From Actinomycetota bacterium (GTDB taxonomy: Bacteria; Actinomycetota; Acidimicrobiia; Acidimicrobiales; Microtrichaceae), in the NCBI GenBank assembly GCA_018268735.1, contig JAFDWA010000063.1, positions 1 to 7,717 of the forward strand: DNA of 7,717 bases, given 5' to 3'. Below the pieces are notes generated by a model. It made no database searches. It saw only the letters and a program-made list of their open reading frames with translations, and was not told the origin of the DNA. This document shows, piece after piece, positions 1 to 5,862 of this stretch (within the stretch, counting starts at the first letter, position 1; each line of letters begins with the position of its first letter). The position numbers and the translations under genes were made by a program.

Positions 1-1
1 C

Positions 2-949
2 ACCGTCAACCGCTACTGCTCCTCGTCGCTCATGACGATCCGCATGGCGGCGCACGCCATCAAGGCCGGCGACGGCGACGTGTTCCTCGCCGGCGGCGTC
101 GAGACCTCCAGCCGGTTCTTCTTCGGGATGGCCGACGGACCCAAGAACCCGGTCTTCGCCGACGCCGAGGCCCATTCGGCCGAGCGATCCCAGGGCGGGG
201 CACCGGTGTGGGCACCGCAGGCCGGGCTCCCCGACGTGTACCTCGCGATGGGTCAGACCGCCGAGAACGTCGCGCAGCTCGAAGACGTCAGCCGTCAGGA
301 CCAGGACGAGTTCGCGGTCAGGAGCCAGAACCTCGCCGAGGAGAGCCTGAACAGCGGGTTCTGGGAAGCCGAGATCACTCCGGTGACCACGCCCGACGGC
401 GTCGTCGGACGTGACGACGGCATCCGACCGGGCACCACCTACGAGAAGGTGAGCCAGCTCGCCCCGGCGTTCCGGCCCGACGGCACGGTGACCGCCGGCA
501 ACGCCTGTCCGCTCAACGACGGAGCCGCTGCCGTCGTCGTCATGAGCGACACCAAGGCGAAGGCGCTGGGGCTCACGCCGCTCGCTCGCATCGTCTCGTC
601 GGCCGCGACCGGCCTCAACCCCGAGATCATGGGCCTCGGCCCGGTCGAGGCGGTCCGCAAGGCCCTCGCACGGGCCGGCATGTCCGTCGGCGACATCGAC
701 CTGTTCGAGATCAACGAGGCCTTCGCTGCGCAGGTCCTGCCGTCGGCACGTCAGCTCGGCATCCCGATGGAGAAGCTGAACACACGAGGTGGTTCGATCG
801 CCCTCGGCCACCCGTTCGGCATGACCGGCGCCCGCATCATGACGACGCTGATCCACAACCTCCAGGAGTCCGACCGGACCTTCGGCGTGGAGACCATGTG
901 CGTCGGCGGGGGCCAGGGCATGGCGATGGTGATCGAGCGGCTCAGCTGA
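2..949 (+). CDS. Thiolase (acetyl-CoA C-acyltransferase), 5'-truncated by window edge
   Basis: Thiolytic cleavage of 3-ketoacyl-CoA to acetyl-CoA and a shortened acyl-CoA, the last step of beta-oxidation, in the cytoplasm. Reading from base 2, the visible 315 residues open at the active-site loop VNRYCSSSL, with the nucleophilic Cys at bases 17-19. Later come [20 protein letters not shown] (fragment residues about 238-244), [16 protein letters not shown] with the catalytic His about 270, and CVGGGQG with the second catalytic Cys about 300. All three catalytic elements are therefore present. Family members run about 390-400 residues with the nucleophile near residue 90, so about 85 N-terminal residues lie outside the window. 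An internal ATG at base 32 falls after the nucleophile and cannot be the true start. The CSSS and NACPLNDG variants recall mycobacterial FadA5/FadA6-type thiolases linked to steroid breakdown. That subfamily placement is from memory, not alignment. A strong hairpin follows the stop codon. Confidence 0.97.
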   Translation, partial: TVNRYCSSSLMTIRMAAHAIKAGDGDVFLAGGVETSSRFFFGMADGPKNPVFADAEAHSAERSQGGAPVWAPQAGLPDVYLAMGQTAENVAQLEDVSRQDQDEFAVRSQNLAEESLNSGFWEAEITPVTTPDGVVGRDDGIRPGTTYEKVSQLAPAFRPDGTVTAGNACPLNDGAAAVVVMSDTKAKALGLTPLARIVSSAATGLNPEIMGLGPVEAVRKALARAGMSVGDIDLFEINEAFAAQVLPSARQLGIPMEKLNTRGGSIALGHPFGMTGARIMTTLIHNLQESDRTFGVETMCVGGGQGMAMVIERLS

Positions 950-958
950 GCTGAGCGC

Positions 959-997
959 TGTCGTCGCACCCGGCAACACGCGCCGGGTGCGACGACA
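959..997. terminator. Palindromic hairpin between convergent thiolase and panD
   Basis: A 14-bp perfect inverted repeat (tcgtcgcacccggc / gccgggtgcgacga) extends to 16 bp with the flanking T-A and G-C pairs, around a 7-nt loop (975-981). It starts 10 nt after the thiolase stop and ends 11 nt before the panD stop, filling the convergent gap. No clear T-tract follows on either strand, as is usual for high-GC actinobacterial terminators. Its symmetry would let it serve both genes. Confidence 0.8.
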
Positions 998-1007
998 CGC
1001 GCCATCG

Positions 1008-1388
1008 TCATGCGGGGACGGACACGACCTCCGCGCGCAGCTCCCGCACACGGTTGTGCTCGTCGACGAACACGACGGTCGGCTCGTGCGACGCCGCCTC
1101 GGCCTCGTCCACCTCGACGAAGGTCGCGAGGATCACGAGGTCACCCGGGTGCACGAGGTGCGCTGCGGCCCCGTTGATCCCGATGACCCCGGAGCCTCGC
1201 TCCCCCGCGATCGTGTAGGTGCTCAGACGCGCCCCGTTGGTCACATCCCAGATGTGGACCTCTTCCCACTCGAGGATCCCGGCGGCATCGAGCAGGTCCC
1301 GGTCGACGGTCACCGAGCCCTCGTAGTCGACGTCGGCCACCGTGACCGTCGCGCGGTGGATCTTCGACGAGAACATGCGACGTCGCAT
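1008..1388 (-). CDS. panD: Aspartate 1-decarboxylase proenzyme (PanD)
   Basis: Pyruvoyl-dependent decarboxylation of L-aspartate to beta-alanine, a precursor of pantothenate and coenzyme A; cytoplasmic homotetramer. The 126-residue product matches the family nearly end to end and keeps E. coli numbering. Lys9 lies in SSKIHRA. The self-cleavage site Gly24-Ser25 is in DYEGSVTV, where Ser25 becomes the pyruvoyl group. Arg54, Thr57 and Tyr58 are in [32 protein letters not shown] is the usual block at about 62-82. The ATG at 1386-1388 is supported by an AGGAG at 1395-1399 with 6-nt spacing. The C-terminal tail past VILATF (about 91-126) is longer than in E. coli but within actinobacterial range. 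panB and panC are not in the window, so this is a stand-alone copy. A possible -10 (TACCGT on the minus strand, 1439-1444) lies upstream without a clear -35. Confidence 0.97.
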   Translation of the reverse strand: MRRRMFSSKIHRATVTVADVDYEGSVTVDRDLLDAAGILEWEEVHIWDVTNGARLSTYTIAGERGSGVIGINGAAAHLVHPGDLVILATFVEVDEAEAASHEPTVVFVDEHNRVRELRAEVVSVPA

Positions 1389-1394
1389 CTGTGG

Positions 1395-1399
1395 CTCCT
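1395..1399 (-). promoter_or_regulatory. Ribosome binding site of panD
   Basis: AGGAG on the minus strand, 6 nt before the ATG at 1388. It fixes the panD start that gives E. coli-like residue numbering. Confidence 0.8.
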
Positions 1400-1480
1400 G
1401 GTCGGTCGCGCCCCGGACGGGTGCGCGCTGCAGGAGGAACGGTACCCCTCGCACCGATGCCGTGGCACACCGCAGGCCCC

Positions 1481-1507
1481 GGCGACCGAGGCCGACTCGG
1501 TGTCGCC
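1481..1507 (-). terminator. Bulged hairpin downstream of the first SDR gene
   Basis: GGCG-ACCGAG (1481-1490) pairs with CTCGGT (1496-1501) and CGCC (1504-1507), with a 5-nt loop and a 2-nt bulge. This gives a 10-bp GC-rich stem starting 15 nt past the SDR stop codon and about 90 nt before panD. It is a plausible terminator that would uncouple panD from the SDR gene. It has no T-tract, and such stems can arise by chance in high-GC DNA. Confidence 0.4.
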
Positions 1508-1522
1508 GAGGTGCGGGCGCGG

Positions 1523-2431
1523 TCAGCCGGCGCCGTACACCGGCGTCGGCGGGGTCGCCTCCCGGACCAGGTCCGCAACGACCGGCCCGATCTCCTCCGG
1601 GTCCCAGCGGGCTCCCTTGTCGAAGCGAGGTCCGTGCCGGAACCCCTCGGCGAGACCGATGATGCCGCCCTCGACCTCGAACACCCGACCGGTGACGTCG
1701 GCGGACTCGGACGAGCCGAGCCAGACCACCAGCGGTGACACGTTGGCCGGATCCATCGCGTCGAAGCTGCCCTCGTCGACCTCGGCCATCATGTCGGCGA
1801 AGGCCTGCTCGGTCATCCGTGTGCGAGCAGCCGGAGCCAGCGCGTTGGCGGTCACGCCGATGCGTCCGAGCTCCGCCGCCTGCACCAGCGTCAGGCTCGC
1901 GATCGCTCCCTTCGCCGCGGAGTACGCGGCCTGGGCGATCGAGCCCATGAGCCCCGCTCCCGACGACGTGTTGACGATGCGCGCGTCGACCGGCTCGCCG
2001 GCCTTGGAACGGGACCGCCAGTAGGCCGCAGCGTGACGTGCCGGCGCGGCGTGTCCCATCACGTGCACCCGCAGCACGGCGTCCCACTCCGCCTGCTCGG
2101 AGTTGACGAACATCCGGTCCCGCACGATGCCGGCGTTGTTGACCACGACGTCGAGCCCGCCGAAGGCATCGATCGCCGACTGCACCATCTCACCCGCAGC
2201 GTCCCAGTCCGCGACGTCGTGGCCGGAGGTGATCGCCTCCCCGCCGGCGCCGACGATCTCGTCGACGACCTGCTGTGCAGGTGTCTCCGAGGGGTCGGTG
2301 CCGTCCTGCGCCACGCCGAGGTCGTTGACGACGACCTTCGCTCCGGCCTGAGCGAAGGCCAGCGCGTGGGCCCGTCCGAGTCCCCGGCCGGCGCCCGTCA
2401 CGATCACCACACGTCCGTCGCAGATTCCCAT
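1523..2431 (-). CDS. SDR family dehydrogenase, probable 3-hydroxyacyl-CoA / 17-beta-HSD type
   Basis: NAD(P)-dependent oxidoreductase of the classical short-chain dehydrogenase family, 302 residues. Visible elements are the cofactor glycine motif TGAGRGLG (12-19), Asp37 at the end of the second strand (VVVNDLG, favouring NAD), NNAG (98-101), Ser157, Tyr170 and Lys174 (YSAAK). The inserted [20 protein letters not shown] stretch and the [12 protein letters not shown] block recall the dehydrogenase part of peroxisomal multifunctional protein 2. They also recall actinobacterial steroid side-chain enzymes of the ChsB1/Hsd4 type, which oxidise 3-hydroxyacyl-CoA. The tail after GGIIGLAEG (about 264-302) extends past the SDR core, as in that subfamily. 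The ATG at 2431 gives the expected N-terminus. It has no Shine-Dalgarno but a possible -10 box 7 nt upstream, so it may be leaderless. It is divergent from the LLM gene, 85 nt apart. Substrate is inferred from resemblance only. Confidence 0.93.
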   Translation of the reverse strand: MGICDGRVVIVTGAGRGLGRAHALAFAQAGAKVVVNDLGVAQDGTDPSETPAQQVVDEIVGAGGEAITSGHDVADWDAAGEMVQSAIDAFGGLDVVVNNAGIVRDRMFVNSEQAEWDAVLRVHVMGHAAPARHAAAYWRSRSKAGEPVDARIVNTSSGAGLMGSIAQAAYSAAKGAIASLTLVQAAELGRIGVTANALAPAARTRMTEQAFADMMAEVDEGSFDAMDPANVSPLVVWLGSSESADVTGRVFEVEGGIIGLAEGFRHGPRFDKGARWDPEEIGPVVADLVREATPPTPVYGAG

Positions 2432-2438
2432 GGGCCAG

Positions 2439-2467
2439 AATCTGACACCCCGTCACATCGGACACAA
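2439..2467 (-). promoter_or_regulatory. Candidate promoter for the first SDR gene (leaderless start)
   Basis: On the minus strand, TTGTGT (2462-2467) and CAGATT (2439-2444) are separated by exactly 17 nt. The -10-like hexamer ends 7 nt before the ATG. Both hexamers are partial matches to the sigma70-type consensus. The short spacing to the start codon and the absence of a Shine-Dalgarno suggest a leaderless transcript. Confidence 0.35.
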
Positions 2468-2504
2468 ACCCGGTACGCTCCGCGCCGCCCGCCGACCGAC
2501 CAAC

Positions 2505-2510
2505 GAGGAG
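2505..2510 (+). promoter_or_regulatory. Ribosome binding site deciding the LLM oxidoreductase start
   Basis: GAGGAG, 6 nt before the ATG at 2517. It favours this start over the in-frame ATG at 2430, which would add 29 residues without family character and would abut the divergent SDR start. A TAnnnT-type -10 candidate (TACGCT, 2474-2479) lies about 25 nt further upstream, without a good -35. Confidence 0.8.
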
Positions 2511-2516
2511 CGACCC

Positions 2517-3359
2517 ATGCGCTTCGGCGTCACGATCTTCGCCACCGACGTGTCGATGCCGGTCACGGACCTGGCGGTCGCTGCCGAGCAGCGGGGCTTC
2601 GACTCGCTGTGGATCCCCGAGCACACCCACATCCCGACGAGCCGTCGGACGCCGCCGCCCACCGGGGACGCCGAGCTCCCCGAGGAGTACAAGCGCAGCG
2701 TCGATCCGCTCATCGCACTGTCTGCCGCCGCGGCGCTCACGACCCGGATCCACCTCGGCACCGGGATCCTGCTCCCAGCGCAACGGGACCCGATCGTGAC
2801 CGCCAAGGCGATCGCCACCCTGCAGAACCTCTCCGGGGGTCGCTTCGAGTGCGGGATCGGCTTCGGCTGGAACGAGGACGAGATGGCCGACCACGGCGTC
2901 GAACGCCGGACCCGCCGAGCGCACACGCGTGACCACGTGCTCGCCATGCAGGCCCTGTGGCGCGACGACGTCGCGAGCTACTCCGGCGAGTTCACCTCGT
3001 TCCCTCCGACCTGGTCCTGGCCCAAGCCCGAGGTGGCGGTCCCGGTCCTCATCGGGGGTGGCGCAGGACCCAGGATGTTCACCCACCTCGCCGAGTACGC
3101 CGACGGCTGGATCCCGATCGGGGGCGCCGGGTTGAGGGAGTCGATCCCCCGCTACAAGGAGGCCGTCGCCGCCGCCGGCCGTGACCCCGAGGCCGTTCGG
3201 ATCGTGCCGTTCGGCACCCTGCCGACGGCGTCCAAGCTCGAGCACTTCGAGGCCATCGGCGTCACGGAGTGCGTGTTCCGGATCCCGTCCGCGCCGACCG
3301 ACGACGTGTTGCCGGTGCTCGACGAGCAGGCCGCGTTGCTCGAGCGCCTCCGAGGCTGA
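2517..3359 (+). CDS. LLM class oxidoreductase, probably F420-dependent
   Basis: 280-residue luciferase-like (bacterial luciferase superfamily, TIM-barrel) oxidoreductase. MRFGVTIF begins the first strand, followed by AEQRGFDSLWIPEHTHIP (about 23-40), the typical LLM strand with its conserved acidic/His region. Then come TRIHLGTGILLPAQRDPIVTAK (76-97), LSGGRFECGIGFGWNEDE (105-122), PVLIGGGAGPRMFTHLAEYADGWIP (176-200) and a C-terminal helix ending LLERLRG. Length and motifs fit the actinobacterial F420-dependent probable-oxidoreductase subfamily. FMN use cannot be excluded from sequence reading alone. Such enzymes transfer hydride to or from varied, often hydrophobic, substrates and are abundant in actinobacterial lipid and sterol catabolic regions. 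The substrate here is unknown. The start is set by a GAGGAG Shine-Dalgarno. It is divergently arranged with the SDR gene, so shared control of the 85-nt gap is possible. Confidence 0.95.
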   Translation: MRFGVTIFATDVSMPVTDLAVAAEQRGFDSLWIPEHTHIPTSRRTPPPTGDAELPEEYKRSVDPLIALSAAAALTTRIHLGTGILLPAQRDPIVTAKAIATLQNLSGGRFECGIGFGWNEDEMADHGVERRTRRAHTRDHVLAMQALWRDDVASYSGEFTSFPPTWSWPKPEVAVPVLIGGGAGPRMFTHLAEYADGWIPIGGAGLRESIPRYKEAVAAAGRDPEAVRIVPFGTLPTASKLEHFEAIGVTECVFRIPSAPTDDVLPVLDEQAALLERLRG

Positions 3360-3413
3360 CGCCGCTCGGTGACCTACCCTTCGACCATCGACGACGGGAA
3401 GCGGGTGGCGACG

Positions 3414-3668
3414 ATGATGGCAGGTGGCGCACGACCTCAGCCCAAGGAGCGGTTCCAGCCGACCGGCCGTCAGATCGTCGGCGCGATCATCGCCGTCGTG
3501 CTCGTCGTGTTCATCGCGACGAACACCGACAACGCGTCCGTGACGCTCCTTGCGTGGACCTTCCACATCCCGCTGTGGCTCGCGCTCGCCGGCACCGCGA
3601 TCCTCGGCGTGCTCGTCGGCATGGGCCTCGGCGCTCGCCGCACCAAGCGAAAGTACATGAACGACTGA
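3414..3668 (+). CDS. Small LapA-domain (DUF1049-like) membrane protein
   Basis: 84-residue inner-membrane protein with two hydrophobic helices, about residues 21-36 (IVGAIIAVVLVVFIAT) and 52-73 (IPLWLALAGTAILGVLVGMG). Between them is NTDNASVTLLAWTFHI, and the protein ends in a basic tail (GARRTKRKYMND). The pattern of TM1, N-x-x-x-V-x-L-x-F/W-type linker, TM2 and basic tail is that of the LapA/DUF1049 family. LapA is named for lipopolysaccharide assembly in proteobacteria, but in Gram-positives its role is undefined. ATG at 3414 (or the adjacent ATG at 3417) is chosen because a GGTGG lies 5 nt upstream. A GTG at 3369 would add 15 residues but lacks a Shine-Dalgarno and precedes a -10-like TACCCT (3375-3380). 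It lies 54 nt after the LLM stop, so read-through is possible. It is convergent with the second SDR gene, 24 nt apart. Confidence 0.85.
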   Translation: MMAGGARPQPKERFQPTGRQIVGAIIAVVLVVFIATNTDNASVTLLAWTFHIPLWLALAGTAILGVLVGMGLGARRTKRKYMND

Positions 3669-3692
3669 GACGGCTCCGGGCCCGGCAACCGC

Positions 3693-4502
3693 TCACGCCG
3701 ACGGCGGCATCCAGTGGCCGGCGTTCACCGGCAGGGCGGTGCCGGTGATGCAGCGCGCCAGCGGCGACGCGAAGAACACCACCGCCCCGGCGATCTCCGA
3801 GCTGTGCGGCAGGTACCCGAGGGCCGTCTCCGCCGCCCGCTCCTCGTAGACCGTCTCCCACGTGGTGTCACCACCACGCTCGTCGGCCTGCCACTGGAAG
3901 TAGATCTTGACGCTCTCACCCCAGATGTAGCCCGGGTGCACGGAGTTGACCCGGATGCCGTAGCCGCCCAGCTCCAGCGCCAGGGTCTTCGCGACCGCTC
4001 CGAGGGCCGCCTTCGAACCGGCGTAGGCACCGGCGCCCGCCTCGAGGTGCTGCACCGACATGGTGTTGACCATCACGATGCGGGCATCGCCCCGCGCCGC
4101 TCCGGCCGCCTTGAGCTGCGGGAGGACCGCCTGGGTCAGTCGCAGCGTGCCGAGGTAGTTGACCTTGATGGGACGCTGCCACCGATCGAGGTCGGCGTCC
4201 TCGAAGCGCCCATCCAGCCCGCCGTAGAACGCCGAGTTCACGAGCACGTCGAGCGTGCCGCCGAACGCCGCTGCCACCTCTGTCGCGATCCGCGCGCAGT
4301 CGGTGCCGTCGGCGATGTTGCCGTAGACCGGCACCGCTCGTCGTCCCATCGCCTCGATCTCGGCCGCCACCGATGGCACCGTCACGTCAGAGCGGGCGAC
4401 GAGGGCCACGTCAGCACCCTCCCGGGCGAGGGCGAGCGCGATGTCACGCCCCATCACGGGCCCCACACCCGTCACGACCGCGGTGCGGTCCTCGAGCATC
4501 AT
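3693..4502 (-). CDS. SDR family oxidoreductase with atypical cofactor motif
   Basis: 269-residue short-chain dehydrogenase. The cofactor motif reads TGVGPVMG (11-18): the canonical middle glycine of TGxxxGxG is Val16. The usual NNAG is NSAF (89-92). The catalytic tetrad is otherwise complete: Asn115, Ser149, Tyr160 and Lys164 (YAGSK). Arg37 at the end of the second strand (VALVARS) suggests NADP(H). The C-terminus (ITGTALPVNAGHWMPPSA) is the standard last SDR strand. The start at 4502 (tandem ATGs at 4502 and 4499) is supported by AGGGGG at 4511-4516. The longer frame up to 4724 overlaps the acyl-CoA dehydrogenase and is Arg/Ser-rich shadow. It follows the acyl-CoA dehydrogenase by 25 nt on the same strand, so the two are very likely co-transcribed. 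This suggests oxidation of a hydroxy intermediate in the same acyl-CoA pathway, though the substrate is unknown. Confidence 0.93.
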   Translation of the reverse strand: MMLEDRTAVVTGVGPVMGRDIALALAREGADVALVARSDVTVPSVAAEIEAMGRRAVPVYGNIADGTDCARIATEVAAAFGGTLDVLVNSAFYGGLDGRFEDADLDRWQRPIKVNYLGTLRLTQAVLPQLKAAGAARGDARIVMVNTMSVQHLEAGAGAYAGSKAALGAVAKTLALELGGYGIRVNSVHPGYIWGESVKIYFQWQADERGGDTTWETVYEERAAETALGYLPHSSEIAGAVVFFASPLARCITGTALPVNAGHWMPPSA

Positions 4503-4510
4503 CGGATGAT

Positions 4511-4516
4511 CCCCCT
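4511..4516 (-). promoter_or_regulatory. Ribosome binding site of the second SDR gene
   Basis: AGGGGG on the minus strand, 8 nt before the ATG at 4502 and inside the 25-nt gap after the acyl-CoA dehydrogenase stop. It rules against longer upstream starts for this gene. Confidence 0.6.
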
Positions 4517-4527
4517 CGTCGTCGCGT

Positions 4528-5763
4528 TCAGGAGCGCCGCGTCTGGCTCCACGGCAGGTCGCGGTCCACCGACGGCTCCCGTGGAAGGCCGAGCGCCTGC
4601 TCCCCGATGTTGTTGCGGTGCACCTCCTCGGTTCCGCCACCGATCTTCGAGGCGAACTGGTTGAGGAACTGGTACTGCCAGAAGCCGTTCGCCTCGGCAT
4701 CCTCGGCGAGCATCCCCTCCGCACCCTCCAGGTCGATCGCGAGCCCGGCCTTGAACGCGAAGGACCGCGTGAAGAAGTTCTTCAGCAGGGACCCGTGGAG
4801 GGCGAGCTCGTGGCGGCCCGTCATGACCGCCGTCTGGGTGCGCCAGCCCATCCACTTCTGGATCAGCTCGTTGGAGTACGCGCGTGCGAGCGACTGGCGG
4901 ACCACCGGGTCGTCGGTCCGACCCCGTCGACGGGCCAGAGCGAGCACCGCGGCAAACGGCGTGGCCTGTCCGGCACCGGAGATCATCGAGGACTCCGAAC
5001 GCAACGTGGTGCGCGTCACCGCCCACCCGTCGCCCACCTCGCCGACGACGTCGGCGGCGGGGATCCGGACGTCGGACAGGAACACCTCGTTGAAGTGCGC
5101 GACGCCCTGGGCCTGCACCAGCGGCCTGATGTCGATGCCCGGGCTGCGCATGTCGAGGACGAAGTACGTCAGGCCGGCGTGCTTGGGCACGTCGGGATCG
5201 GTGCGGGCCACGAGGATGCCGAAGTCGGCGTACTGCGCGTTGGAGGTCCAGACCTTCTGACCGTTGAGCACCCACTCGCCGGCCGCTTCGTCGAACGTGG
5301 CGCGGGTCGCGAGCGACGACAGGTCCGATCCTGCCCCAGGTTCTGAGAACAGCTGGCACCACCACTCGTCCCCACGGAGCAGCGGTGGCAGGTAACGGGA
5401 CTGCTGGGCCTGGTTCCCGTGCCGCATCAGGGTCGGACCCACCAGTGCCTGTGCGGCGGTGATGAACCCCGACGTTGCGTCGTAGCGGGCGAGCTCCTGG
5501 TTGAACACGATCTGCTGGGCCGGCGACGCACCTCGACCACCGAAGGCCGTCGGCCAGGTGAGGCACGCCCACCCGTTGTCCGCAAGCGTCCTCTGCCACT
5601 CGCGGCACCGTCGGCGGTAGTCGGCGGCGACCGCTTCGTCGGTCGCCGCTCCGTTGCGGGACCAGTCACGTTCGTCGCCACGGCGCAGCTCCGCGTGAGC
5701 GTCGAGGAAGCCGCGCACCTCGTCACGGAACGCGGCGAGCTCTGGGGAGTCCTCGAAATCCAC
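4528..5763 (-). CDS. Acyl-CoA dehydrogenase (FadE-type)
   Basis: FAD-dependent alpha,beta-dehydrogenation of an acyl-CoA, the first oxidative step of beta-oxidation. The product is 411 residues from GTG at 5763. Visible are the N-terminal helical domain beginning VDFEDSPELAAFRDEVRGFL and the flavin/substrate block CQLFSEPGAGSD (136-147). Next are WVLNGQKVWTSNAQYADFGILVARTD (164-189) and the C-terminal IGGGTEEVHRNNIGEQALGLPREP (374-397). At the position of the medium-chain catalytic Glu (YEGT-type motif) there is IGGGT without a Glu. Glu257 in TLRSESSM aligns with the alternative helix-G base used by isovaleryl- and long-chain enzymes, so it probably acts as the base. This arrangement is common in actinobacterial FadE proteins of branched or steroid-like substrates. 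GTG 5763 is preferred over starts at 5823/5826 because it gives the family N-terminus and has a -10-like TACGAT 8 nt upstream. It forms an operon with the downstream SDR gene. Confidence 0.95.
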   Translation of the reverse strand: MDFEDSPELAAFRDEVRGFLDAHAELRRGDERDWSRNGAATDEAVAADYRRRCREWQRTLADNGWACLTWPTAFGGRGASPAQQIVFNQELARYDATSGFITAAQALVGPTLMRHGNQAQQSRYLPPLLRGDEWWCQLFSEPGAGSDLSSLATRATFDEAAGEWVLNGQKVWTSNAQYADFGILVARTDPDVPKHAGLTYFVLDMRSPGIDIRPLVQAQGVAHFNEVFLSDVRIPAADVVGEVGDGWAVTRTTLRSESSMISGAGQATPFAAVLALARRRGRTDDPVVRQSLARAYSNELIQKWMGWRTQTAVMTGRHELALHGSLLKNFFTRSFAFKAGLAIDLEGAEGMLAEDAEANGFWQYQFLNQFASKIGGGTEEVHRNNIGEQALGLPREPSVDRDLPWSQTRRS

Positions 5764-5771
5764 GGGCGCCG

Positions 5772-5777
5772 ATCGTA
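5772..5777 (-). promoter_or_regulatory. Candidate -10 box for the acyl-CoA dehydrogenase (leaderless start)
   Basis: TACGAT on the minus strand fits the TAnnnT actinobacterial -10 consensus. It ends 8 nt before the GTG at 5763. No Shine-Dalgarno is present, so transcription would start at or next to the start codon. A -35 is not convincing; TGGAAC 19 nt upstream is the nearest candidate. Confidence 0.4.
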
Positions 5778-5862
5778 GGCCCCGGGAGCGATCGGCGTTC
5801 CACCCAGGGCTGCCCGCCTGCATCACGTCGGTGGCCGACCCACCGTTCCGCCGCGGCGGCGA

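Noticed and set aside
987..2024. 345-residue plus-strand open frame over panD and the first SDR
   Set aside because: It is antisense to two clearly recognisable genes, has low-complexity Arg/Pro/Ser composition, and runs across the convergent terminator hairpin.
2430..2516. Upstream ATG at 2430 as the LLM oxidoreductase start
   Set aside because: It would add 29 atypical residues and sit on the divergent SDR start codon (shared CATG). The ATG at 2517 has a GAGGAG at 6-nt spacing and the family N-terminus.
2190..3566. 458-residue minus-strand open frame antisense to the LLM oxidoreductase
   Set aside because: The product is rich in Arg, Gly, Asp and His with no family motifs, typical of a stop-poor frame opposite a high-GC gene. 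The overlapping LLM gene has clear motifs and a Shine-Dalgarno.
3676..3685. ccgggcccgg palindrome between the LapA-domain gene and the second SDR as a terminator
   Set aside because: As a continuous 10-bp palindrome it can form only about 3 bp around a usable loop, with no extension in the flanks. It is expected by chance in such GC-rich DNA.
3714..5260. Long plus-strand open frames opposite the second SDR and acyl-CoA dehydrogenase
   Set aside because: They are shadows of two well-supported minus-strand genes, with Arg-rich, motif-free translations.
5764..5826. Starts at 5823 (ATG) or 5826 (GTG) for the acyl-CoA dehydrogenase
   Set aside because: The extra ~20 residues are unlike the family N-terminus and no Shine-Dalgarno precedes them. 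GTG 5763 gives the canonical beginning and has a -10-like box.
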